From: an uncultured Pelagibacteraceae bacterium
GTDB lineage: Bacteria; Pseudomonadota; Alphaproteobacteria; Pelagibacterales; Pelagibacteraceae
Length of the DNA: 48,015 nt
NCBI GenBank assembly: GCA_902569105.1
Contig: CACFTE010000009.1
Location: forward strand, 1 to 48,015
Reading direction: 5' to 3'
Within the stretch, counting starts at the first letter, position 1; every line of letters begins with the position of its first letter. The notes under the pieces were generated by a model, which did not search any database, had not been told where the DNA came from, and worked only from the letters and a program-made list of their open reading frames with translations. Position numbers and translations under genes: made by a program. This document shows, piece by piece, positions 7,693 through 16,141 of this stretch.

Positions 7693-8346
7693 TTAAGCTT
7701 TCTTGGTTTTTATTGGTTTTTTCCTATTAGGATAACAACTAGTACAAATTTTACAAGTTATTCCATAACACTCTCTTGCTTTGCAGAATTCTCTCCCATA
7801 GTAAATTATTTGTAGGTGAAGCTTATTCCAATATTTTTTTGGAAATAATCGTTTTAGATCTTTTTCAGTTTGAACTACATCCTTTCCATTTGTAAGTCCC
7901 CATCTTTGTGCGAGTCTATGGATATGTGTATCTACTGGAAATGCTGGATAACCAAAACCTTGAGACATAACTACACTAGCAGTTTTATGTCCCACACCTG
8001 GTAATTGCTCTAATTCTTCAAAGGTTTTAGGTACTTTGCCTTTATATTTTTCCGTTAAAGTTTTTGATAGATTGTACACACTCTTGGCTTTAATTCTAAA
8101 GATACCTATGCTTCTAATCAACTTTTCAATCTTTTTTCTACCAAGCTTAACAAAATGTGCTGGTTTATAATATTTTGGATAAATATCTTTTGTTACATTG
8201 TTAACATTTATATCAGTACATTGAGCAGACAAAAGAACAGATATTAATAAAGTAAATATATTTTTATGTTTTAAAGGGATGGGTGTTTTAGGATACGTTT
8301 TATTTAAAATTTTAAGAACAACTTTTGCTCTTTGAATTTCATTCAT
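7693..8346 (-). CDS. nth: Endonuclease III (DNA glycosylase/AP lyase)
   Basis: A 217-residue base-excision repair enzyme that removes oxidised pyrimidines and cleaves the abasic site. The helix-hairpin-helix motif LPGVGHKTA contains the catalytic Lys121 and FPVDTHIHRL contains Asp139, matching K120 and D138 of E. coli. The C-terminal iron-sulfur region is unusual: cysteines lie at 188, 193, 198, 201 and 204 (C-X4-C-X4-C-X2-C-X2-C) instead of the classic C-X6-C-X2-C-X5-C. C188, C198 and C204 match three classical ligands, and C193 or C201 must supply the fourth if a cluster forms. Its start overlaps the dapB stop by one base (TAATG). Confidence 0.94.
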   Translation of the reverse strand: MNEIQRAKVVLKILNKTYPKTPIPLKHKNIFTLLISVLLSAQCTDINVNNVTKDIYPKYYKPAHFVKLGRKKIEKLIRSIGIFRIKAKSVYNLSKTLTEKYKGKVPKTFEELEQLPGVGHKTASVVMSQGFGYPAFPVDTHIHRLAQRWGLTNGKDVVQTEKDLKRLFPKKYWNKLHLQIIYYGREFCKARECYGITCKICTSCYPNRKKPIKTKKA

Positions 8347-9122
8347 TATTTAAAATTTAAAAGGTTTCGCATTGAGTAAAGTCCTGGTTTTTTTTTATTT
8401 AACCATTTCGCTGCCGTTAATGCTCCTTCTGAATAAAGCGCTCTATCGAACGCTTCGTGATTAAGTGTAATAATTTCTTTACCACTAGAAAATTTGACCT
8501 CGTGCTCTCCAATAATTTCTCCTTTTCTTATTGAGTTAAAATTAATTTTTTTTCCATATGGAAAAAACTTTTTATTTAAATATTTTTTTCCTATAAGCTT
8601 ATAAAAGTCTTTATTTTTTCCATCTGCAATACCTCTTCCTAACATCAAGGCAGTCCCCGATGGATGATCTTTTTTATGTCTATGATGTACCTCAAAAACT
8701 TTACTTAGGTAATTATTTCCAAGTGAAGCAGAAGCAATTTCTGTTAAATACATTAAGAGATTGATACCTAAGCTCATATTTCCTGCTTTTAAAATAGGTA
8801 TTTTTTTTGAGTATTTTTTAATTAAATTCTCCTCTTTTTTGGTGAAACCAGTTGTTCCTATAACAACTTTTTTTTTCAATTTTAATGCAATTTTTAAAAC
8901 TTCAAATGTGCATTTAGGAATTGTAAAATCAATTATAACATCAACTTTTTTAAGGACTTTCTCATCATTTAAGCTAATATTTATTCCATTAATTTTTTTA
9001 TTAATTAATTTATTTTCAGTGAGAACAGTAAGTGCAAAATTCTTATTGGATTTAGCAGATTTAATTATTTGCTGACCCATCCTTCCCATACATCCAGTGA
9101 TTGCTAATTTAATTTTTTTCAT
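8346..9122 (-). CDS. dapB: 4-hydroxy-tetrahydrodipicolinate reductase
   Basis: A 258-residue enzyme of the diaminopimelate/lysine pathway that reduces the DapA product with NAD(P)H. The Rossmann motif GCMGRMG lies at residues 10-16, VIGTTGF and GNMSLGINLL follow, and the catalytic/substrate block EVHHRHKKDHPSGTA contains the proton-donor histidine and lysine. The length is close to the usual ~270. It is first in the minus-strand dapB-nth-kinase-oxygenase unit, with a 37-base gap from dnaJ, so dapB may also be read from the chaperone operon. Confidence 0.96.
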   Translation of the reverse strand: MKKIKLAITGCMGRMGQQIIKSAKSNKNFALTVLTENKLINKKINGINISLNDEKVLKKVDVIIDFTIPKCTFEVLKIALKLKKKVVIGTTGFTKKEENLIKKYSKKIPILKAGNMSLGINLLMYLTEIASASLGNNYLSKVFEVHHRHKKDHPSGTALMLGRGIADGKNKDFYKLIGKKYLNKKFFPYGKKINFNSIRKGEIIGEHEVKFSSGKEIITLNHEAFDRALYSEGALTAAKWLNKKKPGLYSMRNLLNFK

Positions 9123-9159
9123 GTGATAGAACTAATACGAATAGACTATATAAATTAGT

Positions 9160-10287
9160 CTAGTTTTTCCAGAAACTTTTGGCTTTTTGAAAGAATTTTT
9201 TAATACTTGGATTAGATTTATCATTTTCAATATCTCTGAATTTTTCAAGCAATTCTTTTTGCTCACTATTTAAATTAACTGGAACTTCTGTATTTACCTG
9301 TACATAGAGATCTCCATATCCACCACCTCTCATATGGGGCATTCCTTTTTCTCTCAATCTAAATTGTTTACCTGATTGTGTACCTGCTGGTATTTTAATT
9401 TTTGCTTTACTTCCATCAATTGTTGGAATTTCAATTGAAGTTCCAAGAGCCGCATCAGCGATTGATATTGGAAATTCAAAAAATAAGTTTTCGTCCGATC
9501 TTTTAAATAATTCATGTGAATGAACATTTATAAATAAATACAAATCTCCATTACCAGCACCTCTTGAACCGGCTTCGCCTTTTCCAGAAAGTCTAATTCG
9601 CGTACCATCGTCAACACCTTTTGGTATTGTCACAGATAATCTTTTAGTTGCCTGCTTTTTTCCTTGTCCCCCACAACCTGTACATGGATGAGTTATTTCC
9701 TCACCTGCTCCTCCACATTGAGGACAGGTTTGTTGAACTGTAAAGAAACCTTGGCTAGATCTTACTTGCCCTCGTCCTCCACACATTGAGCATGATCCTA
9801 CGTCATGGCCTGGTTTGGATCCACTTCCACTACAAGTATTACATTTTTCAGATGTAGAAAATTTGATATCTTGCTTTTTACCTTTATAGGCTTCTTCCAA
9901 GGTAATTGATAAATCATATCTTAAGTCTGAGCCTCTGTAATTAGCTCTTCTGCCTCTTCTTCTACCTCCACCAAAACCTTCTCCAAAAAAATCCTCAAAA
10001 ATATCTGAAAAATGTTCAGAAAAATCAAAATTAGAAAAGCCGCCTTGTCCTCTACCTCCATTTTCAAATGCAGCATGGCCAAAATTATCGTAACTTTGTT
10101 TTCTTTCTGAATTCGATAGAACGTGATAGGCTTCAGAAGCTTCTTTAAATTTTTCCTCTGCAGCTTTGTCATCTGGATTTTTATCTGGATGATACTTTAC
10201 TGCCAGTTTTCTATAGGCTGATTTAATTTGATCTGATGTAGCTGATTTATTAATGCCTAAAACTTCGTAGTAATCTCTTTTTGCCAT
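9160..10287 (-). CDS. dnaJ: Chaperone DnaJ (Hsp40)
   Basis: A 375-residue complete type I J-protein. The J domain (1-70) has HPD at 33-35, which triggers DnaK ATP hydrolysis. A Gly/Phe-rich linker follows, then four CxxCxGxG zinc-binding repeats (CNTCSGSG, CSMCGGRG, CPQCGGAG, CTGCGGQG), and the C-terminal substrate-binding barrels. It delivers unfolded polypeptides to DnaK. It lies 26 bases downstream of dnaK in the grpE-dnaK-dnaJ order, consistent with one transcription unit. Confidence 0.98.
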   Translation of the reverse strand: MAKRDYYEVLGINKSATSDQIKSAYRKLAVKYHPDKNPDDKAAEEKFKEASEAYHVLSNSERKQSYDNFGHAAFENGGRGQGGFSNFDFSEHFSDIFEDFFGEGFGGGRRRGRRANYRGSDLRYDLSITLEEAYKGKKQDIKFSTSEKCNTCSGSGSKPGHDVGSCSMCGGRGQVRSSQGFFTVQQTCPQCGGAGEEITHPCTGCGGQGKKQATKRLSVTIPKGVDDGTRIRLSGKGEAGSRGAGNGDLYLFINVHSHELFKRSDENLFFEFPISIADAALGTSIEIPTIDGSKAKIKIPAGTQSGKQFRLREKGMPHMRGGGYGDLYVQVNTEVPVNLNSEQKELLEKFRDIENDKSNPSIKKFFQKAKSFWKN

Positions 10288-10313
10288 AAATTAATTATAG
10301 ACAAATAGTTGTT

Positions 10314-12233
10314 TTAGGCGCTTTTCTCTTTATTCTCGTCTTTTACTTCCTCAAAATCGGCATCAACAACATTGTCGTCTTTTTTATCCTCTTTTTTTGT
10401 ATTGTCTTTATCTTCAGGTTTAGCACCTTGCTGTGATTTATATATTGCTTCACCTAGTTTCATTGATGCTTGAACGAGGTCTTGGGTTTTCTTTTTAATT
10501 TCTTCTACGTCTGTTCCTTTTAAAGCATTTCTTAAGTTAGCAGATGCATCTTCAATTGCTTTTTTATCAGCATCAGAAACTTTAGATCCATGATCTTTAA
10601 GATTCTTTTCAGTAGAATGAATAAGTGTATCAGCCTGGTTTCTTGCATCAACTGCTTCTCTTTTCTTTTTATCTGCATCTTTATTAGCCTCAGCTTCTTT
10701 TACCATTTTGTTGATTTCATCTTCACTTAATCCTCCAGAAGCTTGAATTTGTATTTTTTGTTCTTTTCCTGTGCCTTTGTCTTTAGCAGATACGTTTACA
10801 ATTCCATTTGCATCAATATCAAATGTAACTTCAATCTGGGGTACACCTCTTGGGGCAGGAGCTATTCCAACAAGCTCGAATGTTCCTAATTGTTTATTAT
10901 CTGAGGCCATTTCTCTTTCACCCTGAAGAACTCTAATTGATACAGCTGGCTGATTATCCTCTGCGGTTGAAAAAACCTGACTTTTTTTAGTTGGTATTGT
11001 CGTATTTTTATCTATTAATTTTGTAGATACCCCTCCAAGTGTTTCAATACCAAGTGATAGAGGTGTGACGTCTAACAAAAGAACATCTTTTACATCGCCT
11101 TGTAAAACACCTGCTTGTATCGCTGCACCCATAGCAACAACTTCATCAGGGTTTACAGATTTATTTGGATCTTTACCAAAGAAACTTTTTACTTCTTCAA
11201 TAACTTTCGGCATTCTTGTCATACCACCAACTAACACAATTTCATCTATTTCACTTGCGGACAGTCCAGCATCTTTTAAAGCTGTTTTGCATGGAGGTAA
11301 AGTTCTTGTAATTAAGTCTTCTACTAAAGCTTCAAGCTTAGCTCTTGTCATTTTTAAATTTATGTGTTTTGGACCAGTTTTATCAGCTGTAATAAATGGA
11401 AGGTTTATTTCAGTTTGAGTTGCTGAAGAAAGTTCAATTTTAGCTTTTTCAGCTGCTTCTTTAAGCCTTTGTAACGCGAGCTTATCTGATTTTAAGTCAA
11501 TGCCGCTTTCTTTTTTAAATTCGCTGAGTAAATAATTAACAATGGCATTGTCAAAATCTTCACCACCTAAAAAAGTATCACCATTTGTAGATTTTACCTC
11601 GAAAACACCATCACCTAATTCAAGAATAGATACGTCAAACGTTCCACCACCTAAATCGTATACAGCAATTTTTTTATTGGTTTTTTTATCTAATCCATAT
11701 GCAAGTGAAGCTGCGGTAGGTTCATTTATAATTCTTAGAACCTCAAGGCCTGCGATTTTTCCAGCATCTTTAGTCGCTTGTCTTTGCGCATCATTAAAAT
11801 AAGCTGGTACTGTGATAACAGCTTTACTAACAGTTTGACCTAGATATTTTTCAGCCGTCTCTTTCATTTTTTGAAGAACGAAAGCAGAAATTTGAGAAGG
11901 TGAATACTTTTTACCTTTAGCTTCGATCCAAGCATCATTATTATCGGATTTTATAATTTTGTACGGCGCTGTCTCTATATCCTTTTTAACTGTAGGATCT
12001 TCGAAGTTTCGACCGATTAATCTTTTTACTGCAAAAATGGTATTTTCAGGATTTGTTACAGCTTGTCTTTTTGCCGGTTGACCTACCAACTTTTCGTCTT
12101 CGTCTGTAAAAGCAACAACAGAGGGAGTTGTTCTCGCGCCTTCTGCGTTTTCTAAAACTTTTGCTTGCGTGCCGTCCATAATAGCTACACAAGAGTTAGT
12201 TGTTCCAAGGTCTATTCCGATTACTTTACTCAT
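10314..12233 (-). CDS. dnaK: Chaperone DnaK (Hsp70)
   Basis: A 639-residue Hsp70. The ATPase domain has [11 protein letters not shown] at the start, YDLGGGTFD and LVGGMTRMP; the linker [15 protein letters not shown] leads to the substrate-binding domain, and the C-terminal tail ends in an acidic DADFEEV-type motif. The start at 12233 (MSKVIG) is preferred because GGAGA lies 7-8 bases upstream. A frame beginning at 12251 would add MNGEKN, which is simply the translated Shine-Dalgarno region. The 52-base gap after grpE has no clear terminator. Confidence 0.98.
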   Translation of the reverse strand: MSKVIGIDLGTTNSCVAIMDGTQAKVLENAEGARTTPSVVAFTDEDEKLVGQPAKRQAVTNPENTIFAVKRLIGRNFEDPTVKKDIETAPYKIIKSDNNDAWIEAKGKKYSPSQISAFVLQKMKETAEKYLGQTVSKAVITVPAYFNDAQRQATKDAGKIAGLEVLRIINEPTAASLAYGLDKKTNKKIAVYDLGGGTFDVSILELGDGVFEVKSTNGDTFLGGEDFDNAIVNYLLSEFKKESGIDLKSDKLALQRLKEAAEKAKIELSSATQTEINLPFITADKTGPKHINLKMTRAKLEALVEDLITRTLPPCKTALKDAGLSASEIDEIVLVGGMTRMPKVIEEVKSFFGKDPNKSVNPDEVVAMGAAIQAGVLQGDVKDVLLLDVTPLSLGIETLGGVSTKLIDKNTTIPTKKSQVFSTAEDNQPAVSIRVLQGEREMASDNKQLGTFELVGIAPAPRGVPQIEVTFDIDANGIVNVSAKDKGTGKEQKIQIQASGGLSEDEINKMVKEAEANKDADKKKREAVDARNQADTLIHSTEKNLKDHGSKVSDADKKAIEDASANLRNALKGTDVEEIKKKTQDLVQASMKLGEAIYKSQQGAKPEDKDNTKKEDKKDDNVVDADFEEVKDENKEKSA

Positions 12234-12285
12234 ATTTTTTTCTCCATTCATATATGTTCAATTTTGTCATCTACAAGGGATTTAC

Positions 12286-12909
12286 TTAATTTTTTTCCTC
12301 TTTATTTTCAGTATTTTCAGCTGAATTTTGCTCTTTTTTGCTTATTTTTTTTGCGACACCAACTAAAGATGGCCTTAAAAGTCGATCTTTCATTATAAAT
12401 CCTTTTTGAATTTCTTGTAGAATTGTTCCATTCTCTTTATTTTCATCTTCAATTTCAATCATTGCCTGATGAAAATTTGGATCAAGTTTCTTTCCAACTG
12501 CCTCAATTGCATAAATATTATTTTTTTTTAAAATAGATATCATATCGTTATAAATAATATCTAAGTGATCAATAATTTTTTTAAAGCCCTCTGAATTTTT
12601 TAAATTTTTATCATTTTGAATTGTTGTTTTCGATCTTTCTAGGTTATCAATCAGATTTAGAGTTTCTTTAGCAAACGCAAATCCACCATACTCAAATGCG
12701 TCTTCTTTTTCTTTTTCATACCTTCTTCTTTGATTCTCCATTTCTGCATATTGCCTAATAATCTTTTCTTCTAGTTCAACAATTTTTTCTTCTGGAGTTT
12801 TTTTTTCTTCTTTTTGTTTCAGCACAGAAGCGTCTATTGGATTCTCTTCATCTTCAGATATTTCATCCTTTAGGGAATTATTTTGATGTTCAGTCTTTTC
12901 TTTTTCCAT
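12286..12909 (-). CDS. grpE: Nucleotide exchange factor GrpE
   Basis: A 207-residue GrpE. The N-terminal ~50 residues are acidic and probably disordered. A long coiled coil follows (EEKIVELEEKIIRQYAEMENQRRRYEKE), then the four-helix region, and the C-terminal beta domain with the family signature (KLDPNFHQAMIEI, GTILQEIQKGFIMKDRLLRPSLVGVA). GrpE is a dimer that releases ADP from DnaK. Here it heads the minus-strand chaperone operon and diverges from rdgB across only 35 bases. Confidence 0.96.
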   Translation of the reverse strand: MEKEKTEHQNNSLKDEISEDEENPIDASVLKQKEEKKTPEEKIVELEEKIIRQYAEMENQRRRYEKEKEDAFEYGGFAFAKETLNLIDNLERSKTTIQNDKNLKNSEGFKKIIDHLDIIYNDMISILKKNNIYAIEAVGKKLDPNFHQAMIEIEDENKENGTILQEIQKGFIMKDRLLRPSLVGVAKKISKKEQNSAENTENKEEKN

Positions 12910-12916
12910 AATCTGT

Positions 12917-12944
12917 ATATGGTAAGAAAAATCTCTTTTTCCAG
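12917..12944 (-). promoter_or_regulatory. Candidate heat-shock (RpoH-type) promoter of grpE-dnaK-dnaJ
   Basis: On the minus strand CTGGAAA (12944-12938) is followed after 13 bases by TACCATAT (12924-12917). The sigma-32 consensus is CTTGAAA, 11-16 bases, CCCCATNT; here one mismatch lies in the first element and two in the second. Transcription would begin at or just before the grpE ATG at 12909, giving a leaderless or near-leaderless message. I see no CIRCE inverted repeat. The match is suggestive only. Confidence 0.35.
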
Positions 12945-13544
12945 ATGTATAAAAAAAAAATTAACAAAATAGTTTTAGGTACTAATAACGAGGGAAAAGT
13001 AAGAGAAATAAGGAAATTATTACCTAAAAGATTAAATATAGATACTCCAAAAAGGCGAAATATTAGCAGTCCGAAGGAAACTGGATCAACTTTTTTAGAA
13101 AATTCACTTATTAAAGCTAAATACTTTTCAAATAAAACTGGAGAAATTTCTTTAGCAGATGACTCTGGGCTAGAAATAAATGTTCTTAATAAAAAACCAG
13201 GAATATACTCAGCCAGGTGGGCAGGAAAAAATTCGAATTTTAATATAGCAATTAAAAAGGTTTACAGAGAATTAAAAAAAAAAAAAATTAATTTTAACAA
13301 ACAAATCAAATGTAGGTTTGTTTGTGCGTTGACTATTTATTGGCCAAACAAAAAATTTTATCAATCTCAGGGGAAAATAGAGGGAACAATCTCCAGTAAA
13401 CCTATGGGAAAAAAAGGTTTTGGTTATGACCCTATTTTTATCCCGAAAGGATATAAAGTCACTTTTGGTCAGATGTTGTTTTCAAAAAAATCAAAAATAG
13501 ATCATAGATTTAAAGCGTTTAAAAAAATCAAAAAATTTTTTTAA
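12945..13544 (+). CDS. rdgB: XTP/dITP pyrophosphatase (non-canonical purine NTPase)
   Basis: A 199-residue Ham1/RdgB protein that hydrolyses dITP, XTP and related nucleotides so that they are not built into DNA. Motifs are GTNNEGKVREIRKLL (phosphate-binding), ENSLIKAKYFS, LADDSGLEI with the metal-binding acids, PGIYSARWAG, GFGYDPIF and IDHRFKAF. The start at 12945 matches the family N-terminus after a short basic leader. It diverges from grpE and its last 17 bases overlap the convergent LpoA-like gene. Confidence 0.94.
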   Translation: MYKKKINKIVLGTNNEGKVREIRKLLPKRLNIDTPKRRNISSPKETGSTFLENSLIKAKYFSNKTGEISLADDSGLEINVLNKKPGIYSARWAGKNSNFNIAIKKVYRELKKKKINFNKQIKCRFVCALTIYWPNKKFYQSQGKIEGTISSKPMGKKGFGYDPIFIPKGYKVTFGQMLFSKKSKIDHRFKAFKKIKKFF

Positions 13545-14679
13545 TCTCTTTATCTTCTACAACATAAAAATTTAATTGATGCGTAATGGTATTTTTATTT
13601 ATTTCAAAAACTCCAATTTTACCTTTAAACGAATTTTTCTTATAAAAAATTTCGTTATCAACCACAAAATTATTCTTAAAAAGTAAATAATAAATTAAAC
13701 CAGTTAAATCATAGCTTAGAAATGCTATCTGATTAGAATTACTATCAAAACTATCACTGAAACGAGCTAAATAATTAATGTAATTATTGTAATTAACCGA
13801 AGGAAAATAAATTGGTTGAATCATATTTTCATTAAGTAAACTTTTATCAAACCATTGGTTCAATGTAATATAGGTCACTCTTGTCGGTGGTATGTCTGTA
13901 TAAATTAGTGATGTAGCAACACTTTTTAAATCCTCTTCAAAATCGGCTATAATAACTGAGTCAAAATTTATCCCTCCTATAGTATCAAGTTTTTCAAGTT
14001 GAGCTAATTTTTTTTCTTTATTAACCTCCTCAGAATTTTCAACTCTTTTAATTTCATCTAACAAATTTTGTTTTCTAATTCTATATCGTGTTACATCTTC
14101 AATTTGTTTTGTAATCAAGGTTGGATCAGGGTCGTAAAAAAATTTATCTTTCAATTTTATTTTAGATTTTTTAATACCAGTTTTTATTTCTTGAAGAATA
14201 TCTGTATTGGGTGCAAATAAATAACTTCTTTCGATGCCACTTAAAGTTTGAAATTTTTTTATAGCTTTAAATTGTGAGACGGAGTTTACTCCAGCATTTA
14301 TAATATTTTTATTTGTTTTATTAATTTTATTAGTAAAAGATAAAAAAATAAGATCATTATTTAATTGGTTTAATTTAATAGTATTTTTTTTAAAAATTGG
14401 TCCAATAATGATTTTTACACCTTCATTGTAAAGTTTATTAGAAACTTCTAAAGTTTTATTTGCATCATTTTCGTTATCTCTTGGAATTATAATTATTTTA
14501 TCATCATCAATGTCATTAATAGCCAATCTTACTGATTTTAAAACACTTTCGCCAAGCTCTTTCTTTTCTCCAGATAGAGGAATTACAAGACCAATTTTAA
14601 TTTTATCTAAAGCATGCGCACTTAAACCAAAACTTATTAAAAATATTAAAATTGTATAAAATTTTATTAGATATTTCAT
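13528..14679 (-). CDS. LpoA/YraM-like penicillin-binding protein activator (periplasmic-binding fold)
   Basis: A 383-residue protein with a signal peptide (hydrophobic residues 7-22, cleavage after AHA) and a type I periplasmic-binding fold: KIGLVIPLSGEKKELGESV, VKIIIGPIFKKN, FLSFTNKI. E. coli LpoA, encoded next to rsmI, activates PBP1A through such a C-terminal domain. The N-terminal TPR domain of E. coli LpoA is absent. No lipobox is seen, so it may be soluble in the periplasm. Divergence from rsmI by 27 bases keeps the arrangement known from E. coli and supports this call over an ABC-transporter binding protein; no permease genes lie nearby. Confidence 0.72.
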   Translation of the reverse strand: MKYLIKFYTILIFLISFGLSAHALDKIKIGLVIPLSGEKKELGESVLKSVRLAINDIDDDKIIIIPRDNENDANKTLEVSNKLYNEGVKIIIGPIFKKNTIKLNQLNNDLIFLSFTNKINKTNKNIINAGVNSVSQFKAIKKFQTLSGIERSYLFAPNTDILQEIKTGIKKSKIKLKDKFFYDPDPTLITKQIEDVTRYRIRKQNLLDEIKRVENSEEVNKEKKLAQLEKLDTIGGINFDSVIIADFEEDLKSVATSLIYTDIPPTRVTYITLNQWFDKSLLNENMIQPIYFPSVNYNNYINYLARFSDSFDSNSNQIAFLSYDLTGLIYYLLFKNNFVVDNEIFYKKNSFKGKIGVFEINKNTITHQLNFYVVEDKEIKKIF

Positions 14680-14706
14680 TTTATTATAAATATTATAGCT
14701 TACGAT

Positions 14707-15558
14707 ATGGCACTTAAAGAAGACAAAAATAAGATTAACAGTGGCTTATATATTGTCTCAACACCAATTGGAAATCTTAAAGATATCACTTTTAGAGCTT
14801 TAGATGTACTTAACCATTCCAATTTTATACTTTGTGAAGATACAAGAATTTCTAAAAAACTATTAGTTCATTATAATATTAAAAAGAAAATCCTATCTTA
14901 TCATAAATTTAATGAAAAAAAAAATTTGGATAAAATAATTAAACTCTTAAAAGATGGAAATATAATTTCTTTAATTTCAGATGCTGGGACACCAACTATT
15001 TCTGATCCAGGAAGGATATTGGTAAAAAATTGTGTTCAGGAAAATATACCAATTATTCCAATACCAGGTGTCTCGGCAGTTACGACCGCAGTATCAATTT
15101 CAGGATTTTCAAGTCAGTTTTATTTTCATGGTTTTTTACCTGATACAGATAATTCAATTAAAAAAGAGTTTGAAAATTTTAAAAATCTTAAGAGTTCAAT
15201 AGTGTTTTTTATATCTGCTCAAAAATTAAATAAAATATTAAATTTATTTAAACAATATTTTTTAGATAGAGAGATTTTAATTTGTAGGGAATTAACTAAA
15301 TTTCATGAGAGTTTTTATAGAGGAAAAGTTTCTGAAATAAACAGTTTTAAATTTATTCCTAAAGGTGAGGTGACTGTAATTATCTCTGATTACAAAAATA
15401 AAAAAAAATATGATTTAGACGAATCAGATAAAAAAAAAATTAAAAAAATAATACATACTAAATCAGTAAAAGATATAGTTCGCATATATTCACAAGAAAA
15501 AAATATTTCAAAATCAAAGATTTATAACTATTGTCTCCAAATCAAAAATGAAAAATAA
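14707..15558 (+). CDS. rsmI: 16S rRNA 2'-O-ribose C1402 methyltransferase
   Basis: A 283-residue SAM-dependent methyltransferase of the tetrapyrrole-methylase fold. Signature blocks are LYIVSTPIGNLKDITFRAL, CEDTRISKKLL, LISDAGTPTISDPG, IPGVSAVTTAVSISGF and FHGFLP. It methylates the ribose of C1402 in the ribosomal P site. Its end overlaps the next gene's start by 11 bases, so the two are probably translationally coupled. Confidence 0.95.
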   Translation: MALKEDKNKINSGLYIVSTPIGNLKDITFRALDVLNHSNFILCEDTRISKKLLVHYNIKKKILSYHKFNEKKNLDKIIKLLKDGNIISLISDAGTPTISDPGRILVKNCVQENIPIIPIPGVSAVTTAVSISGFSSQFYFHGFLPDTDNSIKKEFENFKNLKSSIVFFISAQKLNKILNLFKQYFLDREILICRELTKFHESFYRGKVSEINSFKFIPKGEVTVIISDYKNKKKYDLDESDKKKIKKIIHTKSVKDIVRIYSQEKNISKSKIYNYCLQIKNEK

Positions 15559-16141
15559 AATATTAATTGGATTTACCATTCTAACTATTTTAACATCGTG
15601 TGTTGGAACATCCTCAACAGGAATATTTGGCACTGGTGTGACTATTGCAATGGACCCAAGAACCTTGGGAACTCAAATTGATGATTCTATAATGGATAAG
15701 AGTTTAGATGCAAAGTTACTTTCAACAAATAAAAGTTATATATTAAATGTAAAAACTAAAATAATAGATGGTAGAATATTTATTACAGGTAAGGTGGACA
15801 AAATAGAGGAAAAATTAAATATAACTAAAATGGCTTGGGAAATAAAAGGAGCTAGGTCTGTGAAGAATGATTTAAAAATAAAAGATGAGTTTAACTTTAA
15901 ACAATCCGCAAAAGATTTACTGATAACATCTCAACTAAAATCAGCTTTAATATTTAACAAAAATACAAAAGCAGTAAACTATAATATAGATACGTATAAA
16001 CAAAAGATTTACATTTATGGAATTGCTGAAACTGCAGACGAGAGAGATGAAGTTATTGACGAAGCAAAGCAAATCTTAGATGTAGAAGATGTAATAGCAA
16101 GTATTTTACTAGTAGAAGATTTAAGAGTTCAAAAAAATTAA
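15548..16141 (+). CDS. DolP-like dual BON-domain lipoprotein
   Basis: A 197-residue lipoprotein: short basic start, hydrophobic segment, lipobox LTSC (cysteine near residue 18). Two BON domains follow (about residues 45-110 and 118-190), with typical VKTKIIDGRIFITGKVD and IYIYGIAETADERDEVIDEAK patterns. E. coli DolP (YraP) is an outer-membrane BON lipoprotein encoded in the yraM-yraN-diaA-yraP cluster next to rsmI. Here it directly follows rsmI, with no yraN or diaA between. A role in outer-membrane integrity is inferred from that family. Confidence 0.82.
   Translation: MKNKILIGFTILTILTSCVGTSSTGIFGTGVTIAMDPRTLGTQIDDSIMDKSLDAKLLSTNKSYILNVKTKIIDGRIFITGKVDKIEEKLNITKMAWEIKGARSVKNDLKIKDEFNFKQSAKDLLITSQLKSALIFNKNTKAVNYNIDTYKQKIYIYGIAETADERDEVIDEAKQILDVEDVIASILLVEDLRVQKN

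Noticed and set aside
9123-9159. Short inverted repeats between dnaJ and dapB (AGACTA/TAGTCT)
   Set aside because: Only six weak pairs, no T-run, and alternative pairings compete; not convincing as terminator or promoter.
9921-10172. 83-codon frame inside dnaJ
   Set aside because: Alternative frame of the J and Gly/Phe regions on the same strand; no start signal and no likeness to a known protein.
11065-11418. 117-codon plus-strand ORF antisense to dnaK
   Set aside because: Mirror of strongly conserved dnaK codons; no RBS, serine/proline-rich composition typical of antisense frames.
12234-12285. Second heat-shock-like promoter directly before dnaK
   Set aside because: CTTG and a CATAT-like element are present but spacing and matches are poor; not better than chance in AT-rich DNA.
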